Assembly: GCA_007130695.1 (NCBI GenBank)
Contig: SLRZ01000041.1
Span: 1-50,394, forward strand
Direction of reading: 5' to 3'
DNA length: 50,394 bases
Origin: Nitriliruptoraceae bacterium
GTDB lineage: Bacteria > Actinomycetota > Nitriliruptoria > Nitriliruptorales > Nitriliruptoraceae
The notes below the pieces were generated by a model, which had not been told where the DNA came from, made no database searches, and was given only the letters and a program-made list of their open reading frames with translations. Both the position numbers and the translations under genes were made by a program. How positions within the stretch are numbered: position 1 is the stretch's first letter; every line of letters begins with the position of its first letter. Positions 32,050-41,813 of the stretch are shown one piece after another.

Positions 32050-34244
32050 GTCTCCGCCTCGACGCGCCGGTCACCGCCGTGGCGGAGGTGGGCCCGAAGG
32101 CGGCCAAGGCCCTCGACGAGGCCTTCGGCGTCCACACGGTGCGCGATCTGCTGGAGCACTACCCCCGCCGGTACCAGGACGCCGGGGAGGTGCTCGACCT
32201 CGCCGAGGTGGAGGTCGGCGAGCCGGCGACCCTGATCGGCCGTCTGGTCGAGTGGTCCCCGTCGCGTCGCACCCGGACCCGGCGGGGCAACCGGCCGCTG
32301 ACGATCACCGAGGCACGGGTCCGTCAGGCCAGCGGCGCGGTCTTCACGGTGACGTTCTTCAACCAGCCCTGGCGCAACCGCCAGCTGCGCCCCGGCACGG
32401 TGGCGGCCTTCAGCGGCAAGGTCGAGCGGTTCCGGTCAGAGCTCAAGATCTCCACCCCCGACGTCCAGGTCCTCGGCCACGCCGAGCCGGGGGAGATGCC
32501 CGACGCCGAGGCGCTGGCCCACCAGCGGCTGCTGGCCCTCTACCCGGCGACGGAGTCGCTGCCGAGCTGGAAGCTGGCGGGCTGGGTCGAAGCGGCGCTG
32601 AACGAACTCGAACCGGTCGGGGACTGGCTGCCCGACACCATCCGGGCCGAGCACGGCCTGATGTCGCTGGATGCGGCCATCCGTGGCATCCACCTGCCCG
32701 ACGACCACGACGAGCGCCACGCTGCCCGCCGCCGGCTGGTGTTCGACGAACTGTTCACCCTGCAGCTCGGTCTGCAGTGGCGCCGCGCACACCTGGAGTC
32801 CACCACCGCCGGCGTGACCAATCCGCCGGTCACCGGCGGGGTCGCCGACCGCTTCCTGTTGAGCCTGCCCTTCGCGCCGACGGGGGCGCAGGACCGTGCG
32901 TTCGTCGACCTCAGCGAGGATCTCGGGCGCCCGTGGCCGATGCACCGGCTGCTGCAGGGGGACGTGGGGTCGGGCAAGACCCTCGTGGCCGTGTGGGCGA
33001 TGCTGTGTGCCGTCGACAACGGTCGCCAGGCCGCCCTGATGGTCCCCACCGAGGTCCTGGCCGAGCAGCACCACCGCACGCTGACCTCCCTGCTCGCGCC
33101 GCTGGGGGTGAACGTGCTCGACGGGCTCCGGGTGGAGCTGCTCACCGCCTCGACCACCACGGCCAGCCGTCGCCGCATCCTGGGGGAACTGCTGAGCGGG
33201 GACGTGGACCTCGTCGTCGGCACCCACGCCCTGCTCGAGGAGGGGGTGCGCTTCGCGGACCTCGGGGTGGTCGTCGTCGACGAGCAGCACCGCTTCGGCG
33301 TCTCGCAGCGCGTGGGCCTGAAGGAGAAGCGCTCGGCCGAGGCCGACACGGCGGCCGGCGCCACGGGGCAGGTGCTGCCCGACGTGCTGGTGATGACCGC
33401 GACGCCCATCCCGCGGTCGCTCGCCCTGACGCTGTACGGCGATCTCGACGTCACCGTCCTCGACGAGCTGCCGCCCGGGCGCGAGCCGATCACCACCCAG
33501 CTGATCACCCCGCGACAGGCGTCGCGACGGGAGAAGCTCTACGGGTTCATCCGTGAGCAGGCCGTGCAGGGGCAGCGCGCCTTCGTGGTGTGTCCGCTGG
33601 TGGAGGAGGGGGAGATCCCGGCGACCAACGCGGTCGAGGAGTACGAGCGGCTGAGGAAGCACGTCTTCCCCGACCTCGAGGTCGAGCTCGTCCACGGGCG
33701 GATGCGCCCCGACGACAAGGAGTCCGCGATGGCGCGCTTCCGGGCCGGTCAGGCGCAGGTGCTGGTCTCCACCACCGTCATCGAGGTCGGGGTCGACATC
33801 CCCGAGGCCACGATCATGGTGGTCGAGGACGCCGAGCGCTTCGGCATCAGCCAGCTCCACCAGCTGCGGGGCCGGGTGGGCCGCGGGGGCGGACGATCGT
33901 TCTGCGTGCTGTTCGCGGGATGGAACGCCGCGCTGACCAAGGACGCGGAGCGGCGTCTGGCCGCGGTGGCGGCCACCACCGACGGGTTCGAGCTCTCGGA
34001 GACCGACCTCGACATCCGCGGTGAGGGCCAGCTGTTCGGCAGCAAGCAGTCGGGCCTGCCCGACCTCAAGATCACCCGTCTGCGCAAGGACGTCGAGATG
34101 GTCGAGACCACGCGGGCGGTGGCCCGGCGGGTGATCGGCGACGACCCCGATTTCGAATTCGACCAGCACGCCGACCTCCGTCGTGAGGTCGTGCGCCGGT
34201 ACGAGGGCGGCCTCGAGGCGTTCGCGGCCCTCGAGACCGGGTGA
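32046..34244 (+). CDS. recG: ATP-dependent DNA helicase RecG
   Basis: A 732-residue branched-DNA helicase that rewinds stalled forks. The N-terminal OB/wedge domain spans about residues 1-230. The helicase core has HRLLQGDVGSGKTLVAVWAM (Walker A 305-312), VPTEVLAEQH, the DEQH box at 412-415 (VVVDEQHRFGVSQR), VMTATPIPRSLALTLYGDLD and QLHQLRGRVGRGGGRSFCVL (motif VI). GTG at 32046 overlaps the previous stop codon by four bases. Its usual neighbour rsmD is displaced about 13.7 kb downstream. Confidence 0.96.
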   Translation: MSLRLDAPVTAVAEVGPKAAKALDEAFGVHTVRDLLEHYPRRYQDAGEVLDLAEVEVGEPATLIGRLVEWSPSRRTRTRRGNRPLTITEARVRQASGAVFTVTFFNQPWRNRQLRPGTVAAFSGKVERFRSELKISTPDVQVLGHAEPGEMPDAEALAHQRLLALYPATESLPSWKLAGWVEAALNELEPVGDWLPDTIRAEHGLMSLDAAIRGIHLPDDHDERHAARRRLVFDELFTLQLGLQWRRAHLESTTAGVTNPPVTGGVADRFLLSLPFAPTGAQDRAFVDLSEDLGRPWPMHRLLQGDVGSGKTLVAVWAMLCAVDNGRQAALMVPTEVLAEQHHRTLTSLLAPLGVNVLDGLRVELLTASTTTASRRRILGELLSGDVDLVVGTHALLEEGVRFADLGVVVVDEQHRFGVSQRVGLKEKRSAEADTAAGATGQVLPDVLVMTATPIPRSLALTLYGDLDVTVLDELPPGREPITTQLITPRQASRREKLYGFIREQAVQGQRAFVVCPLVEEGEIPATNAVEEYERLRKHVFPDLEVELVHGRMRPDDKESAMARFRAGQAQVLVSTTVIEVGVDIPEATIMVVEDAERFGISQLHQLRGRVGRGGGRSFCVLFAGWNAALTKDAERRLAAVAATTDGFELSETDLDIRGEGQLFGSKQSGLPDLKITRLRKDVEMVETTRAVARRVIGDDPDFEFDQHADLRREVVRRYEGGLEAFAALETG

Positions 34245-34280
34245 CTCCGCGGACCGCCGGGTCCCCGCGGTCCGCGGCAC

Positions 34281-34286
34281 TACGGT
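34281..34286 (+). promoter_or_regulatory. -10-like TACGGT for the acetoacetyl-CoA synthetase gene
   Basis: TACGGT lies 28 bases before the ATG, in the 69-base gap after recG. Confidence 0.45.
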
Positions 34287-34313
34287 GACGGGCGCGTAGA
34301 AGAGGAGCGTGGG

Positions 34314-36296
34314 ATGACCGAGACCGGCGAGCTGCTCTGGGAGCCCCCGGCGGACGCGCGGGCGACCACCCGCATGGGCCGCTACCTCGACTGGGTCCAC
34401 GCCAGCCGCGGCCAACCACTGGGGGACTACGAGGCCGCCTGGGCCTGGTCGGTCGAGCAGCCCGGACCGTTCTGGTGGTCGATCTGGGAGTACTTCGGCG
34501 TCCGCTCCCACGCCTACCCGACCGAGGCGCTGGCCAGTGACTCGATGCCGGGCGCGGTGTGGTTCCCGGGTGCGAGGTTGAACTACGCCGAGCACGCGCT
34601 GCGCCATGCCGACGACGGGCGACGGGACGAGCCCGCGGTCATCGCGCGGTCCCAGACGCGCGCCGGGGACGTCGAACTGACCCACGCCGAGCTCGCGGAC
34701 CGGGTCGCGCGCTGCGCCGCCGGCCTGCGTCGTCTCGGGGTGGGGTCGGGCGACCGGGTCGTGGCCTATCTCCCCAACATCCCGGAGACGGTGGTGGCCC
34801 TGCTCGCCTGTGCGTCGATCGGGGCGGTGTTCTCCTCGTGCGCCCCGGAGTTCGGGGCCCGCAGCGTGGTCGACCGGGTCCGCCAGATCGACCCAGTCGT
34901 CCTGCTGGTCGTGGACGGTTACCGCTACGGCGAGCGCGAGATCTCCCGCCGCGCGGAGGTCGCCGAGATCCAGGCGGCCCTGCCGAGCCTGCGTGCCACC
35001 GTCCTGCTGGGCTACCTCGACCCGCAGGCGGACCCGGCGGCGTTCGGGGACGCGGTGACCTGGGAGCAGCTGCTCGCCGAGCCGGCCGAGCTGGCGTTCA
35101 CCCCGGTCGCCTTCGACCATCCCCTCTACATCCTGTTCTCCTCGGGCACCACCGGCCTGCCGAAGGCGATCGTCCACGGGCACGGCGGGATCCTCCTCGA
35201 GCACGCGAAGATCCTCGGGCTGCACCACGACCTCGGTGAGCAGGACCGCTTCTGTTGGTTCACCACCACCGGGTGGATGATGTGGAACTATCTCGTCTCG
35301 GGCCTGGTGGTGGGTGCCACGATCGTGCTGTTCGACGGGGATCCGGGCCATCCCGATCTGCTGACGCTGTGGCGGCTGGCGGCGGAGCTCGAGGTCACGT
35401 TGCTGGGCGTCTCGGCCCCGTTCCTGCTCCAGTGCCGGCGCGAGGGGCTCACCCCCGGGCGGGAGCTCGACCTCACCCCCTTACGGTCGGTGGGCTCCAC
35501 CGGTGCGCCGCTGCCGCCGGAGGGCTTCGCGTGGGTCTACGAGGCGGTGGGTGAGGACCTGCTGGTCGCCTCGGCCTCGGGGGGCACCGACGTCTGTTCG
35601 GCGTTCGCCGGGCCCACGCCACTCAAACCGGTCCACGCCGGCGAACTGCAGTGCCGCTGCCTGGGCGCGAAGGTGGAGGCCTACGACCCGCAGGGCGTGC
35701 CGGTGGTCGGGCAGCGGGGCGAACTGGTGCTGAGCGCACCGATGCCGTCGATGCCCGTGGGCCTGTGGGGTGACGAGGACGGGTCGCGCTACCGCTCGGC
35801 CTACTTCGAGGATTTCCCGGGTGTGTGGCGCCACGGCGACTGGATCGAGATCACCGAGCGCGGCAGCTGCATCATCACGGGCCGGTCGGACGCGACCCTG
35901 AACCGGGGCGGGGTGCGGATGGGGACGGCGGAGTTCTACTCCGTGGTCGAGGACGTCGAGGGTGTGGCCGACAGCCTGGTGATCCATCACGAGGACCCCC
36001 ACGGCGGGCCAGGTGAGCTGGTGCTGTTCGTCGTGCCCGAGGAGGGAGCCGACGTCGACGAGGAACTGCGTTCGGCGATCGTTGCGGCGGTGCGCCGGGA
36101 GCTCTCGCCCCGCCACGCGCCCGACGACGTCCGGGCGGTGGGGGCGGTGCCGCGCACGATCTCCGGCAAGAAGATGGAGATCCCCGTGAAGCGCCTGCTG
36201 TCGGGCGAGCCCCTCGAGCAGGTCGCCAACCCCGGGGCGATGGCCAACCCCGAGAGTCTGGACGCCTTCGTGGCGCACGCCGAGCACCCCCGCTAG
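34314..36296 (+). CDS. aacS: Acetoacetyl-CoA synthetase
   Basis: A 660-residue AMP-forming acyl-CoA synthetase whose long N-terminus ([20 protein letters not shown]) and length place it with acetoacetate-CoA ligases rather than Acs. The adenylation motif [19 protein letters not shown] covers S277-K284, and [19 protein letters not shown] and [15 protein letters not shown] are typical. The C-terminal [15 protein letters not shown] has the catalytic lysine (K619 or K620). It activates acetoacetate from ketone or PHB-type metabolism. ATG at 34314 has AGAGGAG upstream. It opens the stretch inserted between recG and rsmD. Confidence 0.9.
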   Translation: MTETGELLWEPPADARATTRMGRYLDWVHASRGQPLGDYEAAWAWSVEQPGPFWWSIWEYFGVRSHAYPTEALASDSMPGAVWFPGARLNYAEHALRHADDGRRDEPAVIARSQTRAGDVELTHAELADRVARCAAGLRRLGVGSGDRVVAYLPNIPETVVALLACASIGAVFSSCAPEFGARSVVDRVRQIDPVVLLVVDGYRYGEREISRRAEVAEIQAALPSLRATVLLGYLDPQADPAAFGDAVTWEQLLAEPAELAFTPVAFDHPLYILFSSGTTGLPKAIVHGHGGILLEHAKILGLHHDLGEQDRFCWFTTTGWMMWNYLVSGLVVGATIVLFDGDPGHPDLLTLWRLAAELEVTLLGVSAPFLLQCRREGLTPGRELDLTPLRSVGSTGAPLPPEGFAWVYEAVGEDLLVASASGGTDVCSAFAGPTPLKPVHAGELQCRCLGAKVEAYDPQGVPVVGQRGELVLSAPMPSMPVGLWGDEDGSRYRSAYFEDFPGVWRHGDWIEITERGSCIITGRSDATLNRGGVRMGTAEFYSVVEDVEGVADSLVIHHEDPHGGPGELVLFVVPEEGADVDEELRSAIVAAVRRELSPRHAPDDVRAVGAVPRTISGKKMEIPVKRLLSGEPLEQVANPGAMANPESLDAFVAHAEHPR

Positions 36297-36573
36297 CCCG
36301 CCCCGGTGCGGGTGAGCCGGACCGTCGGCCGCGCCCCCGCCTGTGAAATCCGGTCCCGCCCGCGCGGACGGCCCGACGGCGCGGACGTCGCCACGTCCCG
36401 GATCCCCTGCGACTCGTTCGTCACCCGAACGGTGGCCGTTCGTTGGTGGGGGTGACGGGAGATGGACCAGGGAGAAATGTCGGGAACCGAAAGGGTTCTC
36501 GGGTCGACCCGTCGAAGTACGTACCGAGTGGTACTCGGAACCGATTGCGCGGGAGCGGCGGGAGAGTTCAGGG
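36297..36573 (+). other. Leader region of the secreted-protein gene with short palindromes
   Basis: Nothing codes here convincingly. It has a GGGTCGACCC palindrome at 36501-36510 and an inverted repeat CCGAGT-GGT-ACTCGG at 36524-36538, 35 bases before the next start, either of which could be an operator. Confidence 0.35.
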
Positions 36574-38103
36574 ATGGACACGTCATGGGGAGTTCAGAGG
36601 ACGCGCATTCTGCGCGCGACATGTTTGGTGGCCGCACTGGCGCTGGCGGTGCCACTCCTGCTCCCACAGTCGGGACTGACCCCCGCCGGCCACGCTGACG
36701 AGCTCGCTCCCGACGACTTCGCCACCGGCTTCGGCAGCGCCCGGGGCACCGGGGTACGGGTGGGCCCCTCGCGCAGTGGCTTCAACTTCACCACCGACTT
36801 CGCGATCTCCCTGGCCGACTTCCAGAACACCGTCGCGCGGGGGGACTCCCGCGGCGTCTCGCTCGGGACCATCCTCGAGAGCGTCGCCGCAGCGTTCGAC
36901 GAGGACGGTGACTCCCTGCCGGAGAACCTGCGAATCGACTCCCGCGACGAGGACGCCGCCGACGGCGTCTCCCGCGAGGAGTTCGGGAGCTCCGAAGGGC
37001 CCTTCACCGGCGCACTGGGTTCCCAGTACGTGCGGGCCACCGAGGACCCGTTCGCCGAGGTCGAGACGCTGATGGGGGTCCTCGGGCTCGACGGCGCCAT
37101 CGAGTTCGAGGGGGGCACCAGCCGGGCGACCGCCGGCATCGTCGACGCCGGGCAGCGCGAGGCACGTGGCCAGGCCACCTTCGAGCGCATCATCCTCGGC
37201 GGCGGCGCCGTGGTCCTCGAGGGCCTCGAGTGGAACGCCGTCCACCGCACCGGCGCGGACGAGGCCGCCGACGCGAGCTTCGACCTCGGCGGTATCACGA
37301 TCGCCGACGACGGGCTGCTGCCCGGTGACGCCAGCGAGCAGGGAGCGGACGGCGTCGCCGAGGCCTTCGGAGCCGCCAACGAGGCGCTCACGGAACTCGG
37401 CATCAGTCTCGTGGCCCCCCAGAAGGTCGTCAACGAGGACACCGGCCAGGTCGCGATGAGCCCCATGAAGATCTCGCTCGGGCCCTCCGAGGGCAGTCGG
37501 GCGGTGGCAGGCCCGCTCAGTGATCTCCTCCAGCCGATCCGTGAGCCGCTCGCCGACGGACTGATCGGCGCCAACGAGAGCTTCGGCGCCGTCTTCCTGC
37601 TCTTCGACGTCGGGATGGGCGCGTTCGCCGGTGGTGGCGAACTGCTGCTCGAGATCGGCGGCGCCCGGGCGGTCACCGGGGCCCAGGACTTCGACGACCC
37701 CTTCGGTGACTTCGGGGGTGCCTTCGGCGACGACTTCGGCGAACTGCCCGATGAGCCCTCCCCGCAGACGGAGGACTCCCTGGACATGCCCTCGTCGGAC
37801 GGGCCGTCCTCCGACCTGGGTGGGGACAGTGGCTCGGACACGACCAGTGGCGGGCCGAGCGAAGCACCCGCCCCGGAGACCGCGCAGGACCAGGACACCG
37901 GGAGCGACGAGGCGGTGGAGGAGCCCGTCACCTCCGAGCCGCCCACGGGTGGCCAGCAGGAGGAGCTCGCCGTGGCCGGCACGCCGGGAGCGCGCGGCGG
38001 CCAGGCGCTGACGGCCGCGTTGATCGCGCTGCTGGTCGCCGGCGGCCTCGGCGGTGCGGACTTCCTGCGACTGCGTCAGACGCAACGGACGATCCCGACC
38101 TGA
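36574..38103 (+). CDS. Secreted, C-terminally membrane-anchored protein of unknown function
   Basis: A 509-residue exported protein. A signal peptide covers about residues 1-45 (ATCLVAALALAVPLLLPQSG). The central 340 residues are rich in beta-type and small residues, with paired blocks such as ARGTGVRVGPSRSGFNFTTD and QATFERIILGGGAVVLEGLE. Residues about 385-465 are an acidic Ser/Pro/Asp stalk. The end has one hydrophobic helix (ALTAALIALLVAGGLGGADF) and a basic tail, so it is displayed outside the membrane. I do not recognise the domain. ATG at 36574 is 12 bases after GGAGAG. The next genes encode two transporter receptors, but a hairpin at 38128-38164 separates them. Confidence 0.72.
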   Translation: MDTSWGVQRTRILRATCLVAALALAVPLLLPQSGLTPAGHADELAPDDFATGFGSARGTGVRVGPSRSGFNFTTDFAISLADFQNTVARGDSRGVSLGTILESVAAAFDEDGDSLPENLRIDSRDEDAADGVSREEFGSSEGPFTGALGSQYVRATEDPFAEVETLMGVLGLDGAIEFEGGTSRATAGIVDAGQREARGQATFERIILGGGAVVLEGLEWNAVHRTGADEAADASFDLGGITIADDGLLPGDASEQGADGVAEAFGAANEALTELGISLVAPQKVVNEDTGQVAMSPMKISLGPSEGSRAVAGPLSDLLQPIREPLADGLIGANESFGAVFLLFDVGMGAFAGGGELLLEIGGARAVTGAQDFDDPFGDFGGAFGDDFGELPDEPSPQTEDSLDMPSSDGPSSDLGGDSGSDTTSGGPSEAPAPETAQDQDTGSDEAVEEPVTSEPPTGGQQEELAVAGTPGARGGQALTAALIALLVAGGLGGADFLRLRQTQRTIPT

Positions 38104-38127
38104 CGTCGCCGTCGGGCCCCGGGGCGC

Positions 38128-38164
38128 GCTGGTGGTGACCACCCCTCATGAGGTCGCCACCAGC
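38128..38164 (+). terminator. Hairpin between the anchored protein gene and first receptor gene
   Basis: Arms 38128-38140 and 38152-38164 form a 13-bp stem (one G-U pair in RNA) with an 11-base loop, 25 bases after the stop codon. No T-run follows. Confidence 0.55.
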
Positions 38165-38286
38165 CGGCCCCGGTGACGGGCCCGGGCGCGCCACGTCACT
38201 CGGGTGCGAGTTGAACGTTGGAAATGCAAGGCAGGGAGAGCGCGGGGTCGTGGGAGACACCGCGCGGGAGACCGGGAGAGCGGCAC

Positions 38287-40032
38287 GTGAGCGCATCATC
38301 GTCGACATCCGGCAGGGCCAACGCCAGCCTGCTGCTCAACGGCTACGGCCCGCTGGTGGCCTTCGTGGTCTTCTTCGCCCTCATGGCGATGATGGCCCCC
38401 ACCGTGGCGATCGACGGTGAGGCCGCCGCCGGTTCCGGATCGGCGACCACCCAGGGCGGCGACGGCTCGGCTGCCGGTGGGACGGCGAACGGTGAGGGTT
38501 TCGACGGCGATGCCGCCGGGACCGGCAACGGGGGCGACGGTCCCGAGGTCGGCGAGGGTGGCGCGACCGGTGGCGGCGACGGTGGCGGCGACGGTGGCTC
38601 GACGTCCGGTGGGGACGGTAACGGCGGAGGCGGCAGCGACGGCGACGGTGGCTCCCGGGGGCAGGCCGCCGGCGGCGAGGGCTGCGATGACCGCGAGCTG
38701 CAGGTGCCCGGCGACCCCTACTCGCCCCCCTGCGTGGCCTTCGACGGGGACAACGGCGGCGCCACCGCGCGCGGCGTGAGCGCCGACGAGATCGTCATCA
38801 CCGCCCGCACGCCCGACGAACCCGGGTTCCAGGACGAGCTGGCCAACCTGGCCGAGGCGGACATCGCCGACCGGCCCGAGGACATCCGGCGGACCTTCAC
38901 CGCCCTGGTCGAGTATTTCAACGAACGCTTCGAGTTCTACGGCCGCACGCTCCGCATCGAGTTCTACGAGGGGCAGGGCTCGCCCACCAACGAGCTGCTC
39001 GGCAGCGGCCGGGAGCAGGCACAGGCCGACGCGCTGACGGTGGCCAACGAGTTCGAGGCGTTCGCCGAGATGAACGCCGGCAGCGAACCCTTCGGGGACG
39101 CGCTCGCGACCCAGGGCGTGATCAACTTCGGCGTGCCGTTCCTCTCCCGTGAGTGGATGACCGAGCGCCGGCCCTACTCCTGGAGCAACAACACCGACTG
39201 CTCCATCGTGGCCGAGAGCGCGGCGCACTACTCCAACGTGCGGCTCCACCACGGTGACCAGCAGGCCGAGCACGCGGGTGGTGATCTGCAGGGCCAGCAG
39301 CGCCGCATCGCCAACGTGGTCCCGGAGAACCCCTGGTACCAGGAGTGCCTCGCCGCGGCGCTGGAGATCGCGGCGGCGGAGGGCAACGAGTCCGACCTCG
39401 AGCTCTCCTACCAACTCGACCTGAACACGATGTCCAACCAGGCGGCCAACCTGGTGGCGCGACTGCAGAACGAGAACATCACGACCGTGATCTGCTCGTG
39501 CGACCCCGTGCTGCCGGTGTTCCTCACCGCCCGTGCCCAGGAGCAGAACTACCAGCCGGAGTGGGTGATCACCGGGACCGGCTTCACCGACCAGGACTTC
39601 ATCGGGCAACTGTTCCACCAGGAGCAGTGGTCCCGCGCCTTCGGCATCAGCTACGCCGGCCAGACCATGCCGCAGCAGTCGACGCTGGGCTACAACGCCT
39701 ACCGCCAGGTCCGTGACGACGAGCCGGCCTTCTCGGTGCAGACCATCTACTACTCGCTGTACCTGCTGGCGATCGGTATCCAGGGCGCCGGTCCGGAGCT
39801 CACCCCCGAGACCTTCGAGCAGGGGATGTTCGACTACCCCGAGCGCGACGGCCCCGCGGGCACCTGGGGCTTCAGCGAGGGCAACTACACCCCGGCCCAG
39901 AACTTCCGGGAGATCTACTGGGACCCCCAGGCGACCTCGCCGTTCAACAGCCAGCCGGGGGCCTGGATCCAGCCGGAGGACGAGCGCCACCGTCCCGGCG
40001 AGCTGCCCTCGGGCCCGCCGAAGCGACCGTGA
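38287..40032 (+). CDS. Liv/HAAT-type ABC transporter receptor with N-terminal helix and Gly-rich stalk (first copy)
   Basis: A 581-residue receptor. Residues 19-42 are a hydrophobic helix in the motif GYGPLV...MAPTV; no lipobox cysteine is present. Residues 43-131 are a stalk almost wholly Gly, Asp, Ser, Ala and Thr. From C133 the binding domain reads CDDRELQVPGDPYSPPC, then FDGDNGGAT, a substrate-cleft block near EIVITARTPDEPGF, and later QLDLNTMSNQAANLVARLQN and CSCDPVLPVFLTARAQEQNY, which place it in the type I periplasmic-binding (leucine/amide) fold. Cysteine pairs suggest disulfides. GTG at 38287 has GGGAGAG upstream; an in-frame TTG at 38218 is possible. The ligand is unknown. Confidence 0.83.
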   Translation: MSASSSTSGRANASLLLNGYGPLVAFVVFFALMAMMAPTVAIDGEAAAGSGSATTQGGDGSAAGGTANGEGFDGDAAGTGNGGDGPEVGEGGATGGGDGGGDGGSTSGGDGNGGGGSDGDGGSRGQAAGGEGCDDRELQVPGDPYSPPCVAFDGDNGGATARGVSADEIVITARTPDEPGFQDELANLAEADIADRPEDIRRTFTALVEYFNERFEFYGRTLRIEFYEGQGSPTNELLGSGREQAQADALTVANEFEAFAEMNAGSEPFGDALATQGVINFGVPFLSREWMTERRPYSWSNNTDCSIVAESAAHYSNVRLHHGDQQAEHAGGDLQGQQRRIANVVPENPWYQECLAAALEIAAAEGNESDLELSYQLDLNTMSNQAANLVARLQNENITTVICSCDPVLPVFLTARAQEQNYQPEWVITGTGFTDQDFIGQLFHQEQWSRAFGISYAGQTMPQQSTLGYNAYRQVRDDEPAFSVQTIYYSLYLLAIGIQGAGPELTPETFEQGMFDYPERDGPAGTWGFSEGNYTPAQNFREIYWDPQATSPFNSQPGAWIQPEDERHRPGELPSGPPKRP

Positions 40033-40042
40033 GGGAGACCCG

Positions 40043-40099
40043 ATGACTCTCACCCCGCGACCGGGCACCACGACCGTGGAAGGTGTGCACCATGACTGA
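40043..40099 (+). CDS. Possible 18-residue leader peptide between the two receptor genes
   Basis: ATG at 40043 follows GAGGGAGACCCG at good spacing and reads MTLTPRPGTTTVEGVHHD, ending with a TGA that overlaps the ATG of the next gene (40092) by eight bases. The strong ribosome site and overlap would suit translational coupling. It is too short for statistics and could be chance. Confidence 0.3.
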   Translation: MTLTPRPGTTTVEGVHHD

Positions 40100-41813
40100 C
40101 GGCAGGAGCCTGCTACTCCGCGGCTACGGCCCCGTGGTCTCCCTGGTCGTGGTCTTCGGCCTGGTCGCGCTGCTCGCGCCGACGGTGGACGGGGCCGCGC
40201 AGGTGGCCGTCGAGGACGGCCGGGACGGCGGGGGTTCCTTCTCCTCCGCCGGCGGCCAGGACACGGACGGCTCGGAGTCCTCCACCGACGCCGACGCGGC
40301 CCCCGGCGCCGAGCAGGACGCGACCGTCGACGACGACCAGCAGCAGGCCGGCGGTACGGACGGTGACGGTGCCACCGGCGGAGACGGAAACGGTGGCACG
40401 AGCGGAGAGAACGGTGCCGAGGACGGCAACGGTGGCCAGGCCGGTCCCGCCGGCGTCGCCGCCTGCGACGACCGGGAGCTGCAGGTCCCCGGCGACCCCT
40501 ATTCGCCGCCATGCCTCGCCTTCGACGGCGACAACGGCGGCGCCACCCACCGGGGCGTGAGCGAGGACACCATCACGTTCACGGTCCGCACGCCCGACGA
40601 GCCGGGTTTCCAGGACACCCTGGCGAACCTCTCGGACGCGGTCATCTCCGACACCCCCCAGGACATCCAGCGCACCGTCGCCGGGCTCACCGACTACTTC
40701 AACGAACGCTTCCAGTTCTACGGCCGCCAACTCGAACCGGTCTTCCACGAGGGCCAGGGCTCACCGACCGAGGAACTGCTCGGTGGTGGGCGCGAGGGGG
40801 CACAGGCCGACGCGCTGACCGTGGCCGAGGAGCATCAGGCGTTCGCCGAACTCAACGGCGCGACCGAGCCCTACGGTGGCGCGCTGGCCGACCAGGGCGT
40901 GATCAACCTCGGCGTGCCCTACCTCTCGCGGGAGTGGCTGACCGACCGTCGGCCCTACTCCTGGAGCATGGACAGCGACTGCGACGTCATCGCCGACGCG
41001 ATCGCGGACTACGTGGTCAAGCGGGTCATCAACAAGCCGGCCGAACACGCCGGCGGCGAACTGCAGGGCCAGGAGCGCCGGGTCGCCTACATCGCCCCCG
41101 ACAACCCCTGGTACCAGGGCTGCGTCGAGAAGGCCATGCAGATGACCCGCGACGCGGGCCACGACGCCCAGTTCATCTCCTACACCCTGGACCTCAACAC
41201 GATGTCCAACCAGGCGGCCAACCTGGTGGCTCGGCTGCAGAACGACGGCATCACCACGGTCCAGTGCTCCTGCGACCCGGTGCTGCCGGTGTTCCTCACC
41301 GCACGGGCCCACGAACAGCAGTACCAGCCTGAGTGGGTCGTCAGCGGCGTGGCCTGGACCACCACCGACTACGTCGGACAGGTGTTCAACCAGGACCAGT
41401 GGTCGCGCGCCTTCGGGATCAGCTTCGACTCCGCCGCACAGCCCTCGCAGGCGTCGCTCGGTTACAACGCCTACAAGCAGGTGCGTGACGACGAGCCGGC
41501 GTTCGCGGTCCAGGACGTCTACAACTCGATGTACCTGCTCGCCATCGGCATCCAGGGGGCGGGCCCGGAGCTCACCCCCGAGTCCTTCGAGCAGGGCATG
41601 TTCGACTACCCGGAGCGCGCCGGCCCCGAAGGCGTCTGGGGCTTCGGCCCCCAGGACTACACCCCGCGACTCGATTACCGCGAGGTCTACTGGGACCCCT
41701 CCCAGACCTCCGCGTTCAACAACGACCAGGGAGCCTACGTCGACACCGACCCGGGGAGTCGGTACCGGCCGGGCGACGCACCCTCCGGCGACCCGAAGGC
41801 GGCGAACTCATGA
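40092..41813 (+). CDS. Liv/HAAT-type ABC transporter receptor with N-terminal helix and acid/Gly-rich stalk (second copy)
   Basis: A 573-residue paralogue of the upstream receptor. The helix motif is kept (GYGPVVSLVVVFGLVALLAPTV, residues 11-32). The stalk, residues 33-124, is more acidic. The domain from C125 matches closely: CDDRELQVPGDPYSPPC, FDGDNGGATHRGVSEDT, NTMSNQAANLVARLQNDGIT and CSCDPVLPVFLTARAHEQQY. Differences cluster in cleft-side segments (WSMDSDCDVIADAIADYVVK against WSNNTDCSIVAESAAHYSNV), so ligands may differ. ATG at 40092 has AAGGTG six bases away. Its TGA overlaps the permease ATG, so it is translated with the permease. Confidence 0.85.
   Translation: MTDGRSLLLRGYGPVVSLVVVFGLVALLAPTVDGAAQVAVEDGRDGGGSFSSAGGQDTDGSESSTDADAAPGAEQDATVDDDQQQAGGTDGDGATGGDGNGGTSGENGAEDGNGGQAGPAGVAACDDRELQVPGDPYSPPCLAFDGDNGGATHRGVSEDTITFTVRTPDEPGFQDTLANLSDAVISDTPQDIQRTVAGLTDYFNERFQFYGRQLEPVFHEGQGSPTEELLGGGREGAQADALTVAEEHQAFAELNGATEPYGGALADQGVINLGVPYLSREWLTDRRPYSWSMDSDCDVIADAIADYVVKRVINKPAEHAGGELQGQERRVAYIAPDNPWYQGCVEKAMQMTRDAGHDAQFISYTLDLNTMSNQAANLVARLQNDGITTVQCSCDPVLPVFLTARAHEQQYQPEWVVSGVAWTTTDYVGQVFNQDQWSRAFGISFDSAAQPSQASLGYNAYKQVRDDEPAFAVQDVYNSMYLLAIGIQGAGPELTPESFEQGMFDYPERAGPEGVWGFGPQDYTPRLDYREVYWDPSQTSAFNNDQGAYVDTDPGSRYRPGDAPSGDPKAANS

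Noticed and set aside
32436-35351. Minus-strand open frame of 971 codons
   Set aside because: It is antisense to recG and the acetoacetyl-CoA synthetase gene, both clear genes, and shows the same biased composition.
36462-36698. 78-codon ORF overlapping the start of the anchored protein gene
   Set aside because: It overlaps the signal-peptide coding region in another frame, has no hydrophobic core or known motif, and the overlapping gene has a convincing signal peptide.
38148-38420. ORF in another frame across the start of the first receptor
   Set aside because: It is arginine/glycine shadow sequence; the receptor frame has a conserved helix and domain shared with its paralogue.
38450-38690. 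GGC/GAC-rich repeats that look like a tandem DNA repeat
   Set aside because: They encode the Gly/Asp-rich stalk of the receptor in frame; unit length is irregular, so it is low-complexity coding sequence rather than a CRISPR or minisatellite.
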